Source: Oasisia sp. SBJ-2009
Lineage: Eukaryota; Annelida; Polychaeta; Sabellida; Siboglinidae
NCBI GenBank assembly: GCA_964017155.1
Contig: OZ024855.1
Span: 4,075,690-4,139,689, forward strand
Direction: 5' to 3'
Length of the DNA stretch: 64,000 bases
The position numbers and the translations under genes are program-made. This document shows positions 1-13,213 of the stretch, in pieces. The stretch's first letter is position 1. Each line of letters begins with the position of its first letter. Below the pieces are notes generated by a model that made no database searches, had not been told where the DNA came from, and saw only the letters and a program-made list of their open reading frames with translations.

Positions 1-408
1 CAAGTATCAAATGTTGACAAAAATACTGATATCATAGCAACATTGAGGTGGGTCCGACTTGTACATAAGTGCCAAATAGTGAAATACTGAAAACAAATTG
101 AGAGTATACGTGCTTTTATGAGAGAGTGCGCGTGAAGGTACGAGCCCGCAAGTCTAGGGATTTATGTACAAGTCGGGCCCACCTCAATTTTGGTATTATA
201 ACTGTATCTTTGTCAACATTTGATACTTGATTTTGTTAATTCTATCAATTATAATCATCTTGCGCATATTTATGTTTTATATACAGCGCGTCTTAGCAGA
301 CTTTTGAGGTCGAAAAGACAGCGCGGTCGGCATAAACAAACTGTTTATCGCTCATTTCGTATGCTCAGCGGAGTAACATGCACCGCTGCGCTTGCGACTG
401 GCACAAAT

Positions 409-830
409 CGCGCTGTCTTTTCGACCTCAAAAGTTTGCCAAGACGCGCTGTTTATAAAACATAAATACGCGCAAGATGATTATAATTGAATGAATTAATT
501 TAATCAAGTATCAAATGTTGACAAAAATACTGATATCATAGCAACATTGAGGATGGGTCCGACTTGTACATAAGTGCCAAATAGTGAAATACTGAAAACA
601 AATTGAGAGTATACGTGCTTTTATGAGAGAATGCGCGTGAAGGTACGCGCCCGCAAGTGTTGGCACTTATGCACAAGTCGGGCCCACCTAAATTTTGGTA
701 TAATAACTCTATCTTTGCCAACATTTGGTACTTGATTTTGTTCGTTCTATCAATTATAATCATCTTGCGCATATTTATGTTTTATATACAGCGCGTCTTA
801 GCAGACTTTTGAGGTCGAAAAGACAGCGCG
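409..830. repeat. Long inverted repeat around loop B
   Basis: The arm at 409-578 is complementary to the arm at 662-830 across loop B. Outer landmarks are AATCAAGTATCAAATGTTG on the left and CAACATTTGATACTTGATT on the right, in every unit. Loop B carries GCGCGT-GAAGGT-ACGCGC at 633-650, a perfect 6-bp stem in units with ACGCGCC; many units have ACGAGCC instead, which shortens the stem. The LINE copies of this window inserted inside that small hairpin, after GCGCGTGA. Confidence 0.85.
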
Positions 831-913
831 GTCGGCATAAACAAACTGTTTATCGCTCATTTCGTACGCTCAGCGGAGTAACATGCACCGCTGCGCTTGC
901 GACTGGCACAAAT
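409..913 (+). repeat. Representative satellite unit showing dyad architecture (X+, loop B, X-, loop A)
   Basis: The unit resolves into four parts: X forward at 409-578, loop B at 579-661 (83 bp), X inverted at 662-830, and loop A at 831-913 (83 bp). Reading X inverted on the minus strand gives a sequence that aligns to X forward along its whole length with scattered mismatches; the shared parts include CGCGCTGTCTTTTCGACCTC, GATGATTATAATTGA, AATCAAGTATCAAATGTTG and CCGACTTGTACATAA. Loops A and B are not related to each other. Because X inverted is flanked by X forward on both sides, every X can pair with either neighbour. The rest of the array repeats this plan. Confidence 0.9.
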
Positions 914-1082
914 CGCGCTGTCTTTTCGACCTCAAAAGTTTGCCAAGACGCGCTGTTTATAAAACATAAATACGCGCAAGATGATTATAATTGAATGAAT
1001 TAATTTAATCAAGTATCAAATGTTGACAAAAATACTGATATAATAGCAACATTGAGGTGGGTCCGACTTGTACATAAGTGCC
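662..1082. repeat. Long inverted repeat around loop A
   Basis: The arm at 662-830 (X inverted) is complementary to the arm starting at 914 (X forward of the next unit) across the 83-bp loop A. The innermost part is near perfect: GACAGCGCG on the left faces CGCGCTGTC on the right, and complementarity continues outward through the GAGGTCGAAAAG/CTTTTCGACCTC block and the GATGATTATAATT block. Loop A contains two small hairpins: ATAAACA-aac-TGTTTAT at 837-853, and CAGCGG at 871-876 pairing with CCGCTG at 888-893. Confidence 0.88.
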
Positions 1083-1228
1083 AAATAGTGAAATACTGAA
1101 AACAAATTGAGATAATACGTGCTTTTATGAGAGAGTGCGCGTGAAGGTACGCGCCCGCAAGTGTTGGCACTTATGTACAAGTCGGGCCCACCTCAATTTT
1201 GGTATAATAACTCTATCTTTGCCAACAT

Positions 1229-4200
1229 TTGATACTTGATTTTGTTCGTTCTATCAATTATAATCATCTTGCGCATATTTATGTTTTATATACAGCGCGT
1301 CTTAGCAGACTTTTGAGGTCGAAAAGACAGCGCGGTCGGCATAAACAAACTGTTTATCGCTCATTTCGTATGCTCAGCGGAGTAACATGCACCGCTGCGC
1401 TTGCGACTGGCACAAATCGCGCTGTCTTTTCGACCTCAAAAGTTTGCCAAGACGCGCTGTTTATAAAACATAAATACGCGCAAGATGATTATAATTGAAT
1501 GAATTAATTTAATCAAGTATCAAATGTTGGCAAAAATACTGATATAATAGCAACATTGAGGTGGGTCCGACTTGTACATAAGTGCCAAATAGTGAAATAC
1601 TGAAAACAAAGTGAGAGTATACGTGCTTTTATGAGAGAGTGCGCGTGAAGGTACGAGCCCGCAAGTCTAGGCATTTATGTACAAGTCGGGCCCACCTCAA
1701 TTTTGGTATTATAACTGTATCTTTGTCAACATTTGATACTTGATTTTGTTAATTCTATCAATTATAATCATCTTGCGCATATTTATGTTTTATATACAGC
1801 GCGTCTTAGCAGACTTTTGAGGTCGAAAAGACAGCGCGGTCGGCATAAACAAACTGTTTATCGCTCATTTCGTATGCTCAGCGGAGTAACATGCACCGCT
1901 GCGCTTGCGACTGGCACAAATCGCGCTGTCTTTTCGACCTCAAAAGTTTGCCAAGACGCGCTGTTTATAAAACATAAATACGCGCAAGATGATTATAATT
2001 GAATGAATTAATTTAATCAAGTATCAAATGTTGACAAAAATACTGATATCATAGCAACATTGAGGATGGGTCCGACTTGTACATAAGTGCCAAATAGTGA
2101 AATACTGAAAACAAATTGAGAGTATACGTGCTTTTATGAGAGAATGCGCGTGAAGGTACGCGCCCGCAAGTGTTGGCACTTATGCACAAGTCGGGCCCAC
2201 CTAAATTTTGGTATAATAACTCTATCTTTGCCAACATTTGGTACTTGATTTTGTTCGTTCTATCAATTATAATCATCTTGCGCATATTTATGTTTTATAT
2301 ACAGCGCGTCTTAGCAGACTTTTGAGGTCGAAAAGACAGCGCGGTCGGCATAAACAAACTGTTTATCGCTCATTTCGTACGCTCAGCGGAGTAACATGCA
2401 CCGCTGCGCTTGCGACTGGCACAAATCGCGCTGTCTTTTCGACCTCAAAAGTTTGCCAAGACGCGCTGTTTATAAAACATAAATACGCGCAAGATGATTA
2501 TAATTGAATGAATTAATTTAATCAAGTATCAAATGTTGACAAAAATACTGATATAATAGCAACATTGAGGTGGGTCCGACTTGTACATAAGTGCCAAATA
2601 GTGAAATACTGAAAACAAATTGAGATAATACGTGCTTTTATGAGAGAGTGCGCGTGAAGGTACGCGCCCGCAAGTGTTGGCACTTATGTACAAGTCGGGC
2701 CCACCTCAATTTTGGTATAATAACTCTATCTTTGCCAACATTTGATACTTGATTTTGTTCGTTCTATCAATTATAATCATCTTGCGCATATTTATGTTTT
2801 ATATACAGCGCGTCTTAGCAGACTTTTGAGGTCGAAAAGACAGCGCGGTCGGCATAAACAAACTGTTTATCGCTCATTTCGTACGTTCAGCGGAGTAACA
2901 TGCACCGCTGCGCTTGCGACTGGCACAAATCGCGCTGTCTTTTCGACGTCAAAAGTTTGCCAAGACGCGCTGTTTATAAAACATAAATACGCGCAAGATG
3001 ATTATAATTGAATGAATTAATTTAATCAAGTATCAAATGTTGGCAAAAAATACTGATATAATAGCAACATTGAGGTGGGTCCGACTTGTACATAAGTGCC
3101 AAATAGTGAAATACTGAAAACAAATTGAGAGTATACGTGCTTTTATGAGAGAGTGCGCGTGAAGGTACGAGCCCGCAAGTCTAGGCATTTATGTACAAGT
3201 CGGGCCCACCTCAATTTTGGTATTATAACTGTATCTTGGTCAACATTTGATACTTGATTTTGTTAATTCTATCAATTATAATCATCTTGCGCATATTTAT
3301 GTTTTATATACAGCGCGTCTTAGCAGACTTTTGAGGTCGAAAAGACAGCGCGGTCGGCATAAACAAACTGTTTATCGCTCATTTCGTATGCTCAGCGGAG
3401 TAACATGCACCGCTGCGCTTGCGACTGGCACAAATCGCGCTGTCTTTTCGACGTCAAAAGTTTGCCAAGACGCGCTGTTTATAAAACATAAATACGCGCA
3501 AGATGATTATAATTGAATGAATTAATTTAATCAAGTATCAAATGTTGGCAAAAATACTGATATAATAGCAACATTGAGGTGGGTCCGACTTGTACATAAG
3601 TGCCAAATAGTGAAATACTGAAAACAAATTGAGAGTATACGTGCTTTTATGAGAGAGTGCGCGTGAAGGTACGAGCCCGCAAGTCTAGGCATTTATGTAC
3701 AAGTCGGGCCCACCTCAATTTTGGTATTATAACTGTATCTTTGTCAACATTTGATACTTGATTTTGTTAATTCTATCAATTATAATCATCTTGCGCATAT
3801 TTATGTTTTATATACAGCGCGTCTTAGCAGACTTTTGAGGTCAAAAAGACAGCGCGGTCGGCATAAACAAACTGTTTATCGCTCATTTCGTATGCTCAGC
3901 GGAATAACATGCACCGCTGCGCTTGCGACTGGCACAAATCGCGCTGTCTTTTCGACCTCAAAAGTTTGCCAAGACGCGCTGTTTATAAAACATAAATACG
4001 CGCAAGATGATTATAATTGAATGAATTAATTTAATCAAGTATCAAATGTTGACAAAAATACTGATATCATAGCAACATTGAGGTGGGTCCGACTTGTACA
4101 TAAGTGCCAAATAGTGAAATACTGAAAACAAATTGAGAGTATACGTGCTTTTATGAGAGAGTGCGCGTGAAGGTACGAGCCCGCAAGTCTAGGGATTTAT

Positions 4201-6658
4201 GTACAAGTCGGGCCCACCTCAATTTTGGTATTATAACTGTATCTTTGTCAACATTTGATACTTGATTTTGTTAATTCTATCAATTATAATCATCTTGCGC
4301 ATATTTATGTTTTATATACAGCGCGTCTTAGCAGACTTTTGAGGTCGAAAAGACAGCGCGGTCGGCATAAACAAACTGTTTATCGCTCATTTCGTATGCT
4401 CAGCGGAGTAACATGCACCGCTGCGCTTGCGACTGGCACAAATCGCGCTGTCTTTTCGACCTCAAAAGTTTGCCAAGACGCGCTGTTTATAAAACATAAA
4501 TACGCGCAAGATGATTATAATTGAATGAATTAATTTAATCAAGTATCAAATGTTGACAAAAATACTGATATCATAGCAACATTGAGGTGGGTCCGACTTG
4601 TACATAAGTGCCAAATAGTGAAATACTGAAAACAAATTGAGAGTATACGTGCTTTTATGAGAGAATGCGCGTGAAGGTACGAGCCCGCAAGTCTAGGCAT
4701 TTATGTACAAGTCGGGCCCACCTCAATTTTGGTATTATAACTGTATCTTGGTCAACATTTGATACTTGATTTTGTTAATTCTATCAATTATAATCATCTT
4801 GCGCATATTTATGTTTTATATACAGCGCGTCTTAGCAGACTTTTGAGGTCGAAAAGACAGCGCGGTCGGCATAAACAAACTGTTTATCGCTCATTTCGTA
4901 TGCTCAGCGGAGTAACATGCACCGCTGCGCTTGCGACTGGCACAAATCGCGCTGTCTTTTCGACGTCAAAAGTTTGCCAAGACGCGCTGTTTATAAAACA
5001 TAAATACGCGCAAGATGATTATAATTGAATGAATTAATTTAATCAAGTATCAAATGTTGGCAAAAATACTGATATAATAGCAACATTGAGGTGGGTCCGA
5101 CTTGTACATAAGTGCCAAATAGTGAAATACTGAAAACAAATTGAGAGTATACGTGCTTTTATGAGAGAGTGCGCGTGAAGGTACGAGCCCGCAAGTCTAG
5201 GCATTTATGTACAAGTCGGGCCCACCTCAATTTTGGTATTATAACTGTATCTTGGTCAACATTTGATACTTGATTTTGTTAATTCTATCAATTATAATCA
5301 TCTTGCGCATATTTATGTTTTATATACAGCGCGTCTTAGCAGACTTTTGAGGTCGAAAAGACAGCGCGGTCGGCATAAACAAACTGTTTATCGCTCATTT
5401 CGTATGCTCAGCGGAGTAACATGCACCGCTGCGCTTGCGACTGGCACAAATCGCGCTGTCTTTTCGACCTCAAAAGTTTGCCAAGACGCGCTGTTTATAA
5501 AACATAAATACGCGCAAGATGATTATAATTGAATGAATTAATTTAATCAAGTATCAAATGTTGACAAAAATACTGATATAATAGCAACATTGAGGTGGGT
5601 CCGACTTGTACTTAAGTACCAAATAGTGAAATACTGAAAACAAATTGAGAGTATACGTGCTTTTATAAGAGAGTGCGCGTGAAGGTACGAGCCCGCAAGT
5701 CTAGGCATTTATGAACAAGTCGGGCCCACCTCAATTTTGGTATGATAACTGTATCTTTGTCAACATTTGATACTTGATTTTGTTAATTCTATCAATTATA
5801 ATCATCTTGCGCATATTTATGTTTTATATACAGCGCGTCTTAGCAGACTTTTGAGGTCGAAAAGACAGCGCGGTCGGCATAAACAAACTGTTTATCGCTC
5901 ATTTCGTATGCTCAGCGGAATAACATGCACCGCTGCGCTTGCGACTGGCACAAATCGCGCTGTCTTTTCGACCTCAAAAGTTTGCCAAGACGCGCTGTTT
6001 ATAAAACATAGATACGCGCAAGATGATTATAATTGAATGAATTAATTTAATCAAGTATCAAATGTTGGCAAAAATACTGATATAATAGCAACATTGAGAT
6101 GGGTCCGACTTGTACGTAAGTGCCAAATAGTGAAATACTGAAAACAAATTGAGAGTATACGTGCTTTTATGAGAGAGTGCGCGTGAAGGTACGCGCCCGC
6201 AAGTGTTGGCACTTATGTACAAGTCGGGCCCACCTAAATTGTGGTATAATAACTCTATCTTTGCCAACATTTGATACTTGATTTTGTTCGTTCTATCAAT
6301 TATAATCATCTTGCGCATATTTATGTTTTATATACAGCGCGTCTTAGCAGACTTTTGAGGTCGAAAAGACAGCGCGGTCGGCATAAACAAACTGTTTATC
6401 GCTCATTTCGTACGCTCAGCGGAGTAACATGCACCGCTGCGCTTGCGACTGGCACAAATCGCGCTGTCTTTTCGACCTCAAAAGTTTGCCAAGACGCGCT
6501 GTTTATAAAACATAAATACGCGCAAGATGATTATTATTGAATGAATTAATGTAATCAAGTGTCAAATGTTGGCACAAATACTGATATAATAGCAACATTG
6601 AGTTTGGTCCGACTTCTACATAAGTGCCAAATAGTGAAATACTGAAAACAAATTGAGA
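1229..6658 (+). repeat. Higher-order repeat block, copy 1 (repeats at +6,555 bp)
   Basis: The order of unit variants here matches that at 7,784-13,213, offset by 6,555 bp (13 units). Shared private markers include the TTAAGTACCAAATAG unit near 5,610 and 12,165, the ATAGATACGCGC unit near 6,010 and 12,565, and TGAGTTTGGTCC near 6,599 and 13,154. I found only isolated differences, for example CTAGGGA near 4,190 against CTATGGA near 10,745, and TATCTTGG near 5,246 against TACCTTGG near 11,801. Confidence 0.85.
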
Positions 6659-7783
6659 GAATACGTGCTTTTATGAGAGAGTGCGCGTGAAGGTACGCGC
6701 CCGCAAGTCTAGGCATTGATGTACAAGTCGGGCCCACCTCAATTTTGGTATTATAACTGTATCTTTGTCAACATTTGATACTTGATTTTGTTAATTCTAT
6801 CAATTATAATCATCTTGCGCATATTTATGTTTTATAAACAGCGCGTCTTAGCAGACTTTTGAGGTCGAAAAGACAGCGCGGTCGGCATAAACAAACTGTT
6901 TATCGCTCATTTCGTATGCTCAGCGGAGTAACATGCACCGCTGCGCTTGCGACTGGCACAAATCGCGCTGTCTTTTCGACCTCAAAAGTTTGCCAAGACG
7001 CGCTGTTTATAAAACATAAATACGCGCAAGATGATTATAATTGAATGAATTAATTTAATCAAGTATCAAATGTTGGCAAAAATACTGATATAATAGCAAC
7101 ATTGAGGTGGGTCCGACTTGTACATAAGTGCCAAATAGTGAAATACTGAAAACAAAGTGAGAGTATACGTGCTTTTATGAGAGAGTGCGCGTGAAGGTAC
7201 GAGCCCGCAAGTCTAGGGATTTATGTACAAGTCGGGCCCACCTCAATTTTGGTATTATAACTGTATCTTTGTCAACATTTGATACTTGATTTTGTTAATT
7301 CTATCAATTATAATCATCTTGCGCATATTTATGTTTTATATACAGCGCGTCTTAGCAGACTTTTGAGGTCGAAAAGACAGCGCGGTCGGCATAAACAAAC
7401 TGTTTATCGCTCATTTCGTATGCTCAGCGGAGTAACATGCACCGCTGCGCTTGCGACTGGCACAAATCGCGCTGTCTTTTCGACCTCAAAAGTTTGCCAA
7501 GACGCGCTGTTTATAAAACATAAATACGCGCAAGATGATTATAATTGAATGAATTAATTTAATCAAGTATCAAATGTTGACAAAAATACTGATATCATAG
7601 CAACATTGAGGATGGGTCCGACTTGTACATAAGTGCCAAATAGTGAAATACTGAAAACAAATTGAGAGTATACGTGCTTTTATGAGAGAATGCGCGTGAA
7701 GGTACGCGCCCGCAAGTGTTGGCACTTATGCACAAGTCGGGCCCACCTAAATTTTGGTATAATAACTCTATCTTTGCCAACAT

Positions 7784-10700
7784 TTGATACTTGATTTTGT
7801 TCGTTCTATCAATTATAATCATCTTGCGCATATTTATGTTTTATATACAGCGCGTCTTAGCAGACTTTTGAGGTCGAAAAGACAGCGCGGTCGGCATAAA
7901 CAAACTGTTTATCGCTCATTTCGTATGCTCAGCGGAGTAACATGCACCGCTGCGCTTGCGACTGGCACAAATCGCGCTGTCTTTTCGACCTCAAAAGTTT
8001 GCCAAGACGCGCTGTTTATAAAACATAAATACGCGCAAGATGATTATAATTGAATGAATTAATTTAATCAAGTATCAAATGTTGGCAAAAATACTGATAT
8101 AATAGCAACATTGAGGTGGGTCCGACTTGTACATAAGTGCCAAATAGTGAAATACTGAAAACAAAGTGAGAGTATACGTGCTTTTATGAGAGAGTGCGCG
8201 TGAAGGTACGAGCCCGCAAGTCTAGGCATTTATGTACAAGTCGGGCCCACCTCAATTTTGGTATTATAACTGTATCTTTGTCAACATTTGATACTTGATT
8301 TTGTTAATTCTATCAATTATAATCATCTTGCGCATATTTATGTTTTATATACAGCGCGTCTTAGCAGACTTTTGAGGTCGAAAAGACAGCGCGGTCGGCA
8401 TAAACAAACTGTTTATCGCTCATTTCGTATGCTCAGCGGAGTAACATGCACCGCTGCGCTTGCGACTGGCACAAATCGCGCTGTCTTTTCGACCTCAAAA
8501 GTTTGCCAAGACGCGCTGTTTATAAAACATAAATACGCGCAAGATGATTATAATTGAATGAATTAATTTAATCAAGTATCAAATGTTGACAAAAATACTG
8601 ATATCATAGCAACATTGAGGATGGGTCCGACTTGTACATAAGTGCCAAATAGTGAAATACTGAAAACAAATTGAGAGTATACGTGCTTTTATGAGAGAAT
8701 GCGCGTGAAGGTACGCGCCCGCAAGTGTTGGCACTTATGCACAAGTCGGGCCCACCTAAATTTTGGTATAATAACTCTATCTTTGCCAACATTTGGTACT
8801 TGATTTTGTTCGTTCTATCAATTATAATCATCTTGCGCATATTTATGTTTTATATACAGCGCGTCTTAGCAGACTTTTGAGGTCGAAAAGACAGCGCGGT
8901 CGGCATAAACAAACTGTTTATCGCTCATTTCGTACGCTCAGCGGAGTAACATGCACCGCTGCGCTTGCGACTGGCACAAATCGCGCTGTCTTTTCGACCT
9001 CAAAAGTTTGCCAAGACGCGCTGTTTATAAAACATAAATACGCGCAAGATGATTATAATTGAATGAATTAATTTAATCAAGTATCAAATGTTGACAAAAA
9101 TACTGATATAATAGCAACATTGAGGTGGGTCCGACTTGTACATAAGTGCCAAATAGTGAAATACTGAAAACAAATTGAGATAATACGTGCTTTTATGAGA
9201 GAGTGCGCGTGAAGGTACGCGCCCGCAAGTGTTGGCACTTATGTACAAGTCGGGCCCACCTCAATTTTGGTATAATAACTCTATCTTTGCCAACATTTGA
9301 TACTTGATTTTGTTCGTTCTATCAATTATAATCATCTTGCGCATATTTATGTTTTATATACAGCGCGTCTTAGCAGACTTTTGAGGTCGAAAAGACAGCG
9401 CGGTCGGCATAAACAAACTGTTTATCGCTCATTTCGTACGTTCAGCGGAGTAACATGCACCGCTGCGCTTGCGACTGGCACAAATCGCGCTGTCTTTTCG
9501 ACGTCAAAAGTTTGCCAAGACGCGCTGTTTATAAAACATAAATACGCGCAAGATGATTATAATTGAATGAATTAATTTAATCAAGTATCAAATGTTGGCA
9601 AAAAATACTGATATAATAGCAACATTGAGGTGGGTCCGACTTGTACATAAGTGCCAAATAGTGAAATACTGAAAACAAATTGAGAGTATACGTGCTTTTA
9701 TGAGAGAGTGCGCGTGAAGGTACGAGCCCGCAAGTCTAGGCATTTATGTACAAGTCGGGCCCACCTCAATTTTGGTATTATAACTGTATCTTGGTCAACA
9801 TTTGATACTTGATTTTGTTAATTCTATCAATTATAATCATCTTGCGCATATTTATGTTTTATATACAGCGCGTCTTAGCAGACTTTTGAGGTCGAAAAGA
9901 CAGCGCGGTCGGCATAAACAAACTGTTTATCGCTCATTTCGTATGCTCAGCGGAGTAACATGCACCGCTGCGCTTGCGACTGGCACAAATCGCGCTGTCT
10001 TTTCGACGTCAAAAGTTTGCCAAGACGCGCTGTTTATAAAACATAAATACGCGCAAGATGATTATAATTGAATGAATTAATTTAATCAAGTATCAAATGT
10101 TGGCAAAAATACTGATATAATAGCAACATTGAGGTGGGTCCGACTTGTACATAAGTGCCAAATAGTGAAATACTGAAAACAAATTGAGAGTATACGTGCT
10201 TTTATGAGAGAGTGCGCGTGAAGGTACGAGCCCGCAAGTCTAGGCATTTATGTACAAGTCGGGCCCACCTCAATTTTGGTATTATAACTGTATCTTTGTC
10301 AACATTTGATACTTGATTTTGTTAATTCTATCAATTATAATCATCTTGCGCATATTTATGTTTTATATACAGCGCGTCTTAGCAGACTTTTGAGGTCAAA
10401 AAGACAGCGCGGTCGGCATAAACAAACTGTTTATCGCTCATTTCGTATGCTCAGCGGAATAACATGCACCGCTGCGCTTGCGACTGGCACAAATCGCGCT
10501 GTCTTTTCGACCTCAAAAGTTTGCCAAGACGCGCTGTTTATAAAACATAAATACGCGCAAGATGATTATAATTGAATGAATTAATTTAATCAAGTATCAA
10601 ATGTTGACAAAAATACTGATATCATAGCAACATTGAGGTGGGTCCGACTTGTACATAAGTGCCAAATAGTGAAATACTGAAAACAAATTGAGAGTATACG

Positions 10701-13213
10701 TGCTTTTATGAGAGAGTGCGCGTGAAGGTACGAGCCCGCAAGTCTATGGATTTATGTACAAGTCGGGCCCACCTCAATTTTGGTATTATAACTGTATCTT
10801 TGTCAACATTTGATACTTGATTTTGTTAATTCTATCAATTATAATCATCTTGCGCATATTTATGTTTTATATACAGCGCGTCTTAGCAGACTTTTGAGGT
10901 CGAAAAGACAGCGCGGTCGGCATAAACAAACTGTTTATCGCTCATTTCGTATGCTCAGCGGAGTAACATGCACCGCTGCGCTTGCGACTGGCACAAATCG
11001 CGCTGTCTTTTCGACCTCAAAAGTTTGCCAAGACGCGCTGTTTATAAAACATAAATACGCGCAAGATGATTATAATTGAATGAATTAATTTAATCAAGTA
11101 TCAAATGTTGACAAAAATACTGATATCATAGCAACATTGAGGTGGGTCCGACTTGTACATAAGTGCCAAATAGTGAAATACTGAAAACAAATTGAGAGTA
11201 TACGTGCTTTTATGAGAGAATGCGCGTGAAGGTACGAGCCCGCAAGTCTAGGCATTTATGTACAAGTCGGGCCCACCTCAATTTTGGTATTATAACTGTA
11301 TCTTGGTCAACATTTGATACTTGATTTTGTTAATTCTATCAATTATAATCATCTTGCGCATATTTATGTTTTATATACAGCGCGTCTTAGCAGACTTTTG
11401 AGGTCGAAAAGACAGCGCGGTCGGCATAAACAAACTGTTTATCGCTCATTTCGTATGCTCAGCGGAGTAACATGCACCGCTGCGCTTGCGACTGGCACAA
11501 ATCGCGCTGTCTTTTCGACGTCAAAAGTTTGCCAAGACGCGCTGTTTATAAAACATAAATACGCGCAAGATGATTATAATTGAATGAATTAATTTAATCA
11601 AGTATCAAATGTTGGCAAAAATACTGATATAATAGCAACATTGAGGTGGGTCCGACTTGTACATAAGTGCCAAATAGTGAAATACTGAAAACAAATTGAG
11701 AGTATACGTGCTTTTATGAGAGAGTGCGCGTGAAGGTACGAGCCCGCAAGTCTAGGCATTTATGTACAAGTCGGGCCCACCTCAATTTTGGTATTATAAC
11801 TGTACCTTGGTCAACATTTGATACTTGATTTTGTTAATTCTATCAATTATAATCATCTTGCGCATATTTATGTTTTATATACAGCGCGTCTTAGCAGACT
11901 TTTGAGGTCGAAAAGACAGCGCGGTCGGCATAAACAAACTGTTTATCGCTCATTTCGTATGCTCAGCGGAGTAACATGCACCGCTGCGCTTGCGACTGGC
12001 ACAAATCGCGCTGTCTTTTCGACCTCAAAAGTTTGCCAAGACGCGCTGTTTATAAAACATAAATACGCGCAAGATGATTATAATTGAATGAATTAATTTA
12101 ATCAAGTATCAAATGTTGACAAAAATACTGATATAATAGCAACATTGAGGTGGGTCCGACTTGTACTTAAGTACCAAATAGTGAAATACTGAAAACAAAT
12201 TGAGAGTATACGTGCTTTTATAAGAGAGTGCGCGTGAAGGTACGAGCCCGCAAGTCTAGGCATTTATGAACAAGTCGGGCCCACCTCAATTTTGGTATGA
12301 TAACTGTATCTTTGTCAACATTTGATACTTGATTTTGTTAATTCTATCAATTATAATCATCTTGCGCATATTTATGTTTTATATACAGCGCGTCTTAGCA
12401 GACTTTTGAGGTCGAAAAGACAGCGCGGTCGGCATAAACAAACTGTTTATCGCTCATTTCGTATGCTCAGCGGAATAACATGCACCGCTGCGCTTGCGAC
12501 TGGCACAAATCGCGCTGTCTTTTCGACCTCAAAAGTTTGCCAAGACGCGCTGTTTATAAAACATAGATACGCGCAAGATGATTATAATTGAATGAATTAA
12601 TTTAATCAAGTATCAAATGTTGGCAAAAATACTGATATAATAGCAACATTGAGATGGGTCCGACTTGTACGTAAGTGCCAAATAGTGAAATACTGAAAAC
12701 AAATTGAGAGTATACGTGCTTTTATGAGAGAGTGCGCGTGAAGGTACGCGCCCGCAAGTGTTGGCACTTATGTACAAGTCGGGCCCACCTAAATTGTGGT
12801 ATAATAACTCTATCTTTGCCAACATTTGATACTTGATTTTGTTCGTTCTATCAATTATAATCATCTTGCGCATATTTATGTTTTATATACAGCGCGTCTT
12901 AGCAGACTTTTGAGGTCGAAAAGACAGCGCGGTCGGCATAAACAAACTGTTTATCGCTCATTTCGTACGCTCAGCGGAGTAACATGCACCGCTGCGCTTG
13001 CGACTGGCACAAATCGCGCTGTCTTTTCGACCTCAAAAGTTTGCCAAGACGCGCTGTTTATAAAACATAAATACGCGCAAGATGATTATTATTGAATGAA
13101 TTAATGTAATCAAGTGTCAAATGTTGGCACAAATACTGATATAATAGCAACATTGAGTTTGGTCCGACTTCTACATAAGTGCCAAATAGTGAAATACTGA
13201 AAACAAATTGAGA
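7784..13213 (+). repeat. Higher-order repeat block, copy 2
   Basis: Second copy of the 13-unit-offset block that begins at 1,229. After about 13,213 it diverges (GAGAGTATACG instead of GAGAGAATACG). The unit series at 14,338-16,160 instead matches 5,767-7,590 at an offset of 8,571 bp (17 units). The change of register marks an exchange point between misaligned arrays. Confidence 0.82.

Noticed and set aside
220..489. 89-residue protein family encoded by every satellite unit
   Set aside because: The frame starts with TTG and has no suitable ATG, several units break it, and it crosses an inverted repeat. No domain is recognisable.
536..772. Minus-strand 78- and 86-codon frames in some units (ATG start)
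   Set aside because: Open only in a subset of units, created or lost by single changes, and largely the complement of the X module. No sign of a real protein.
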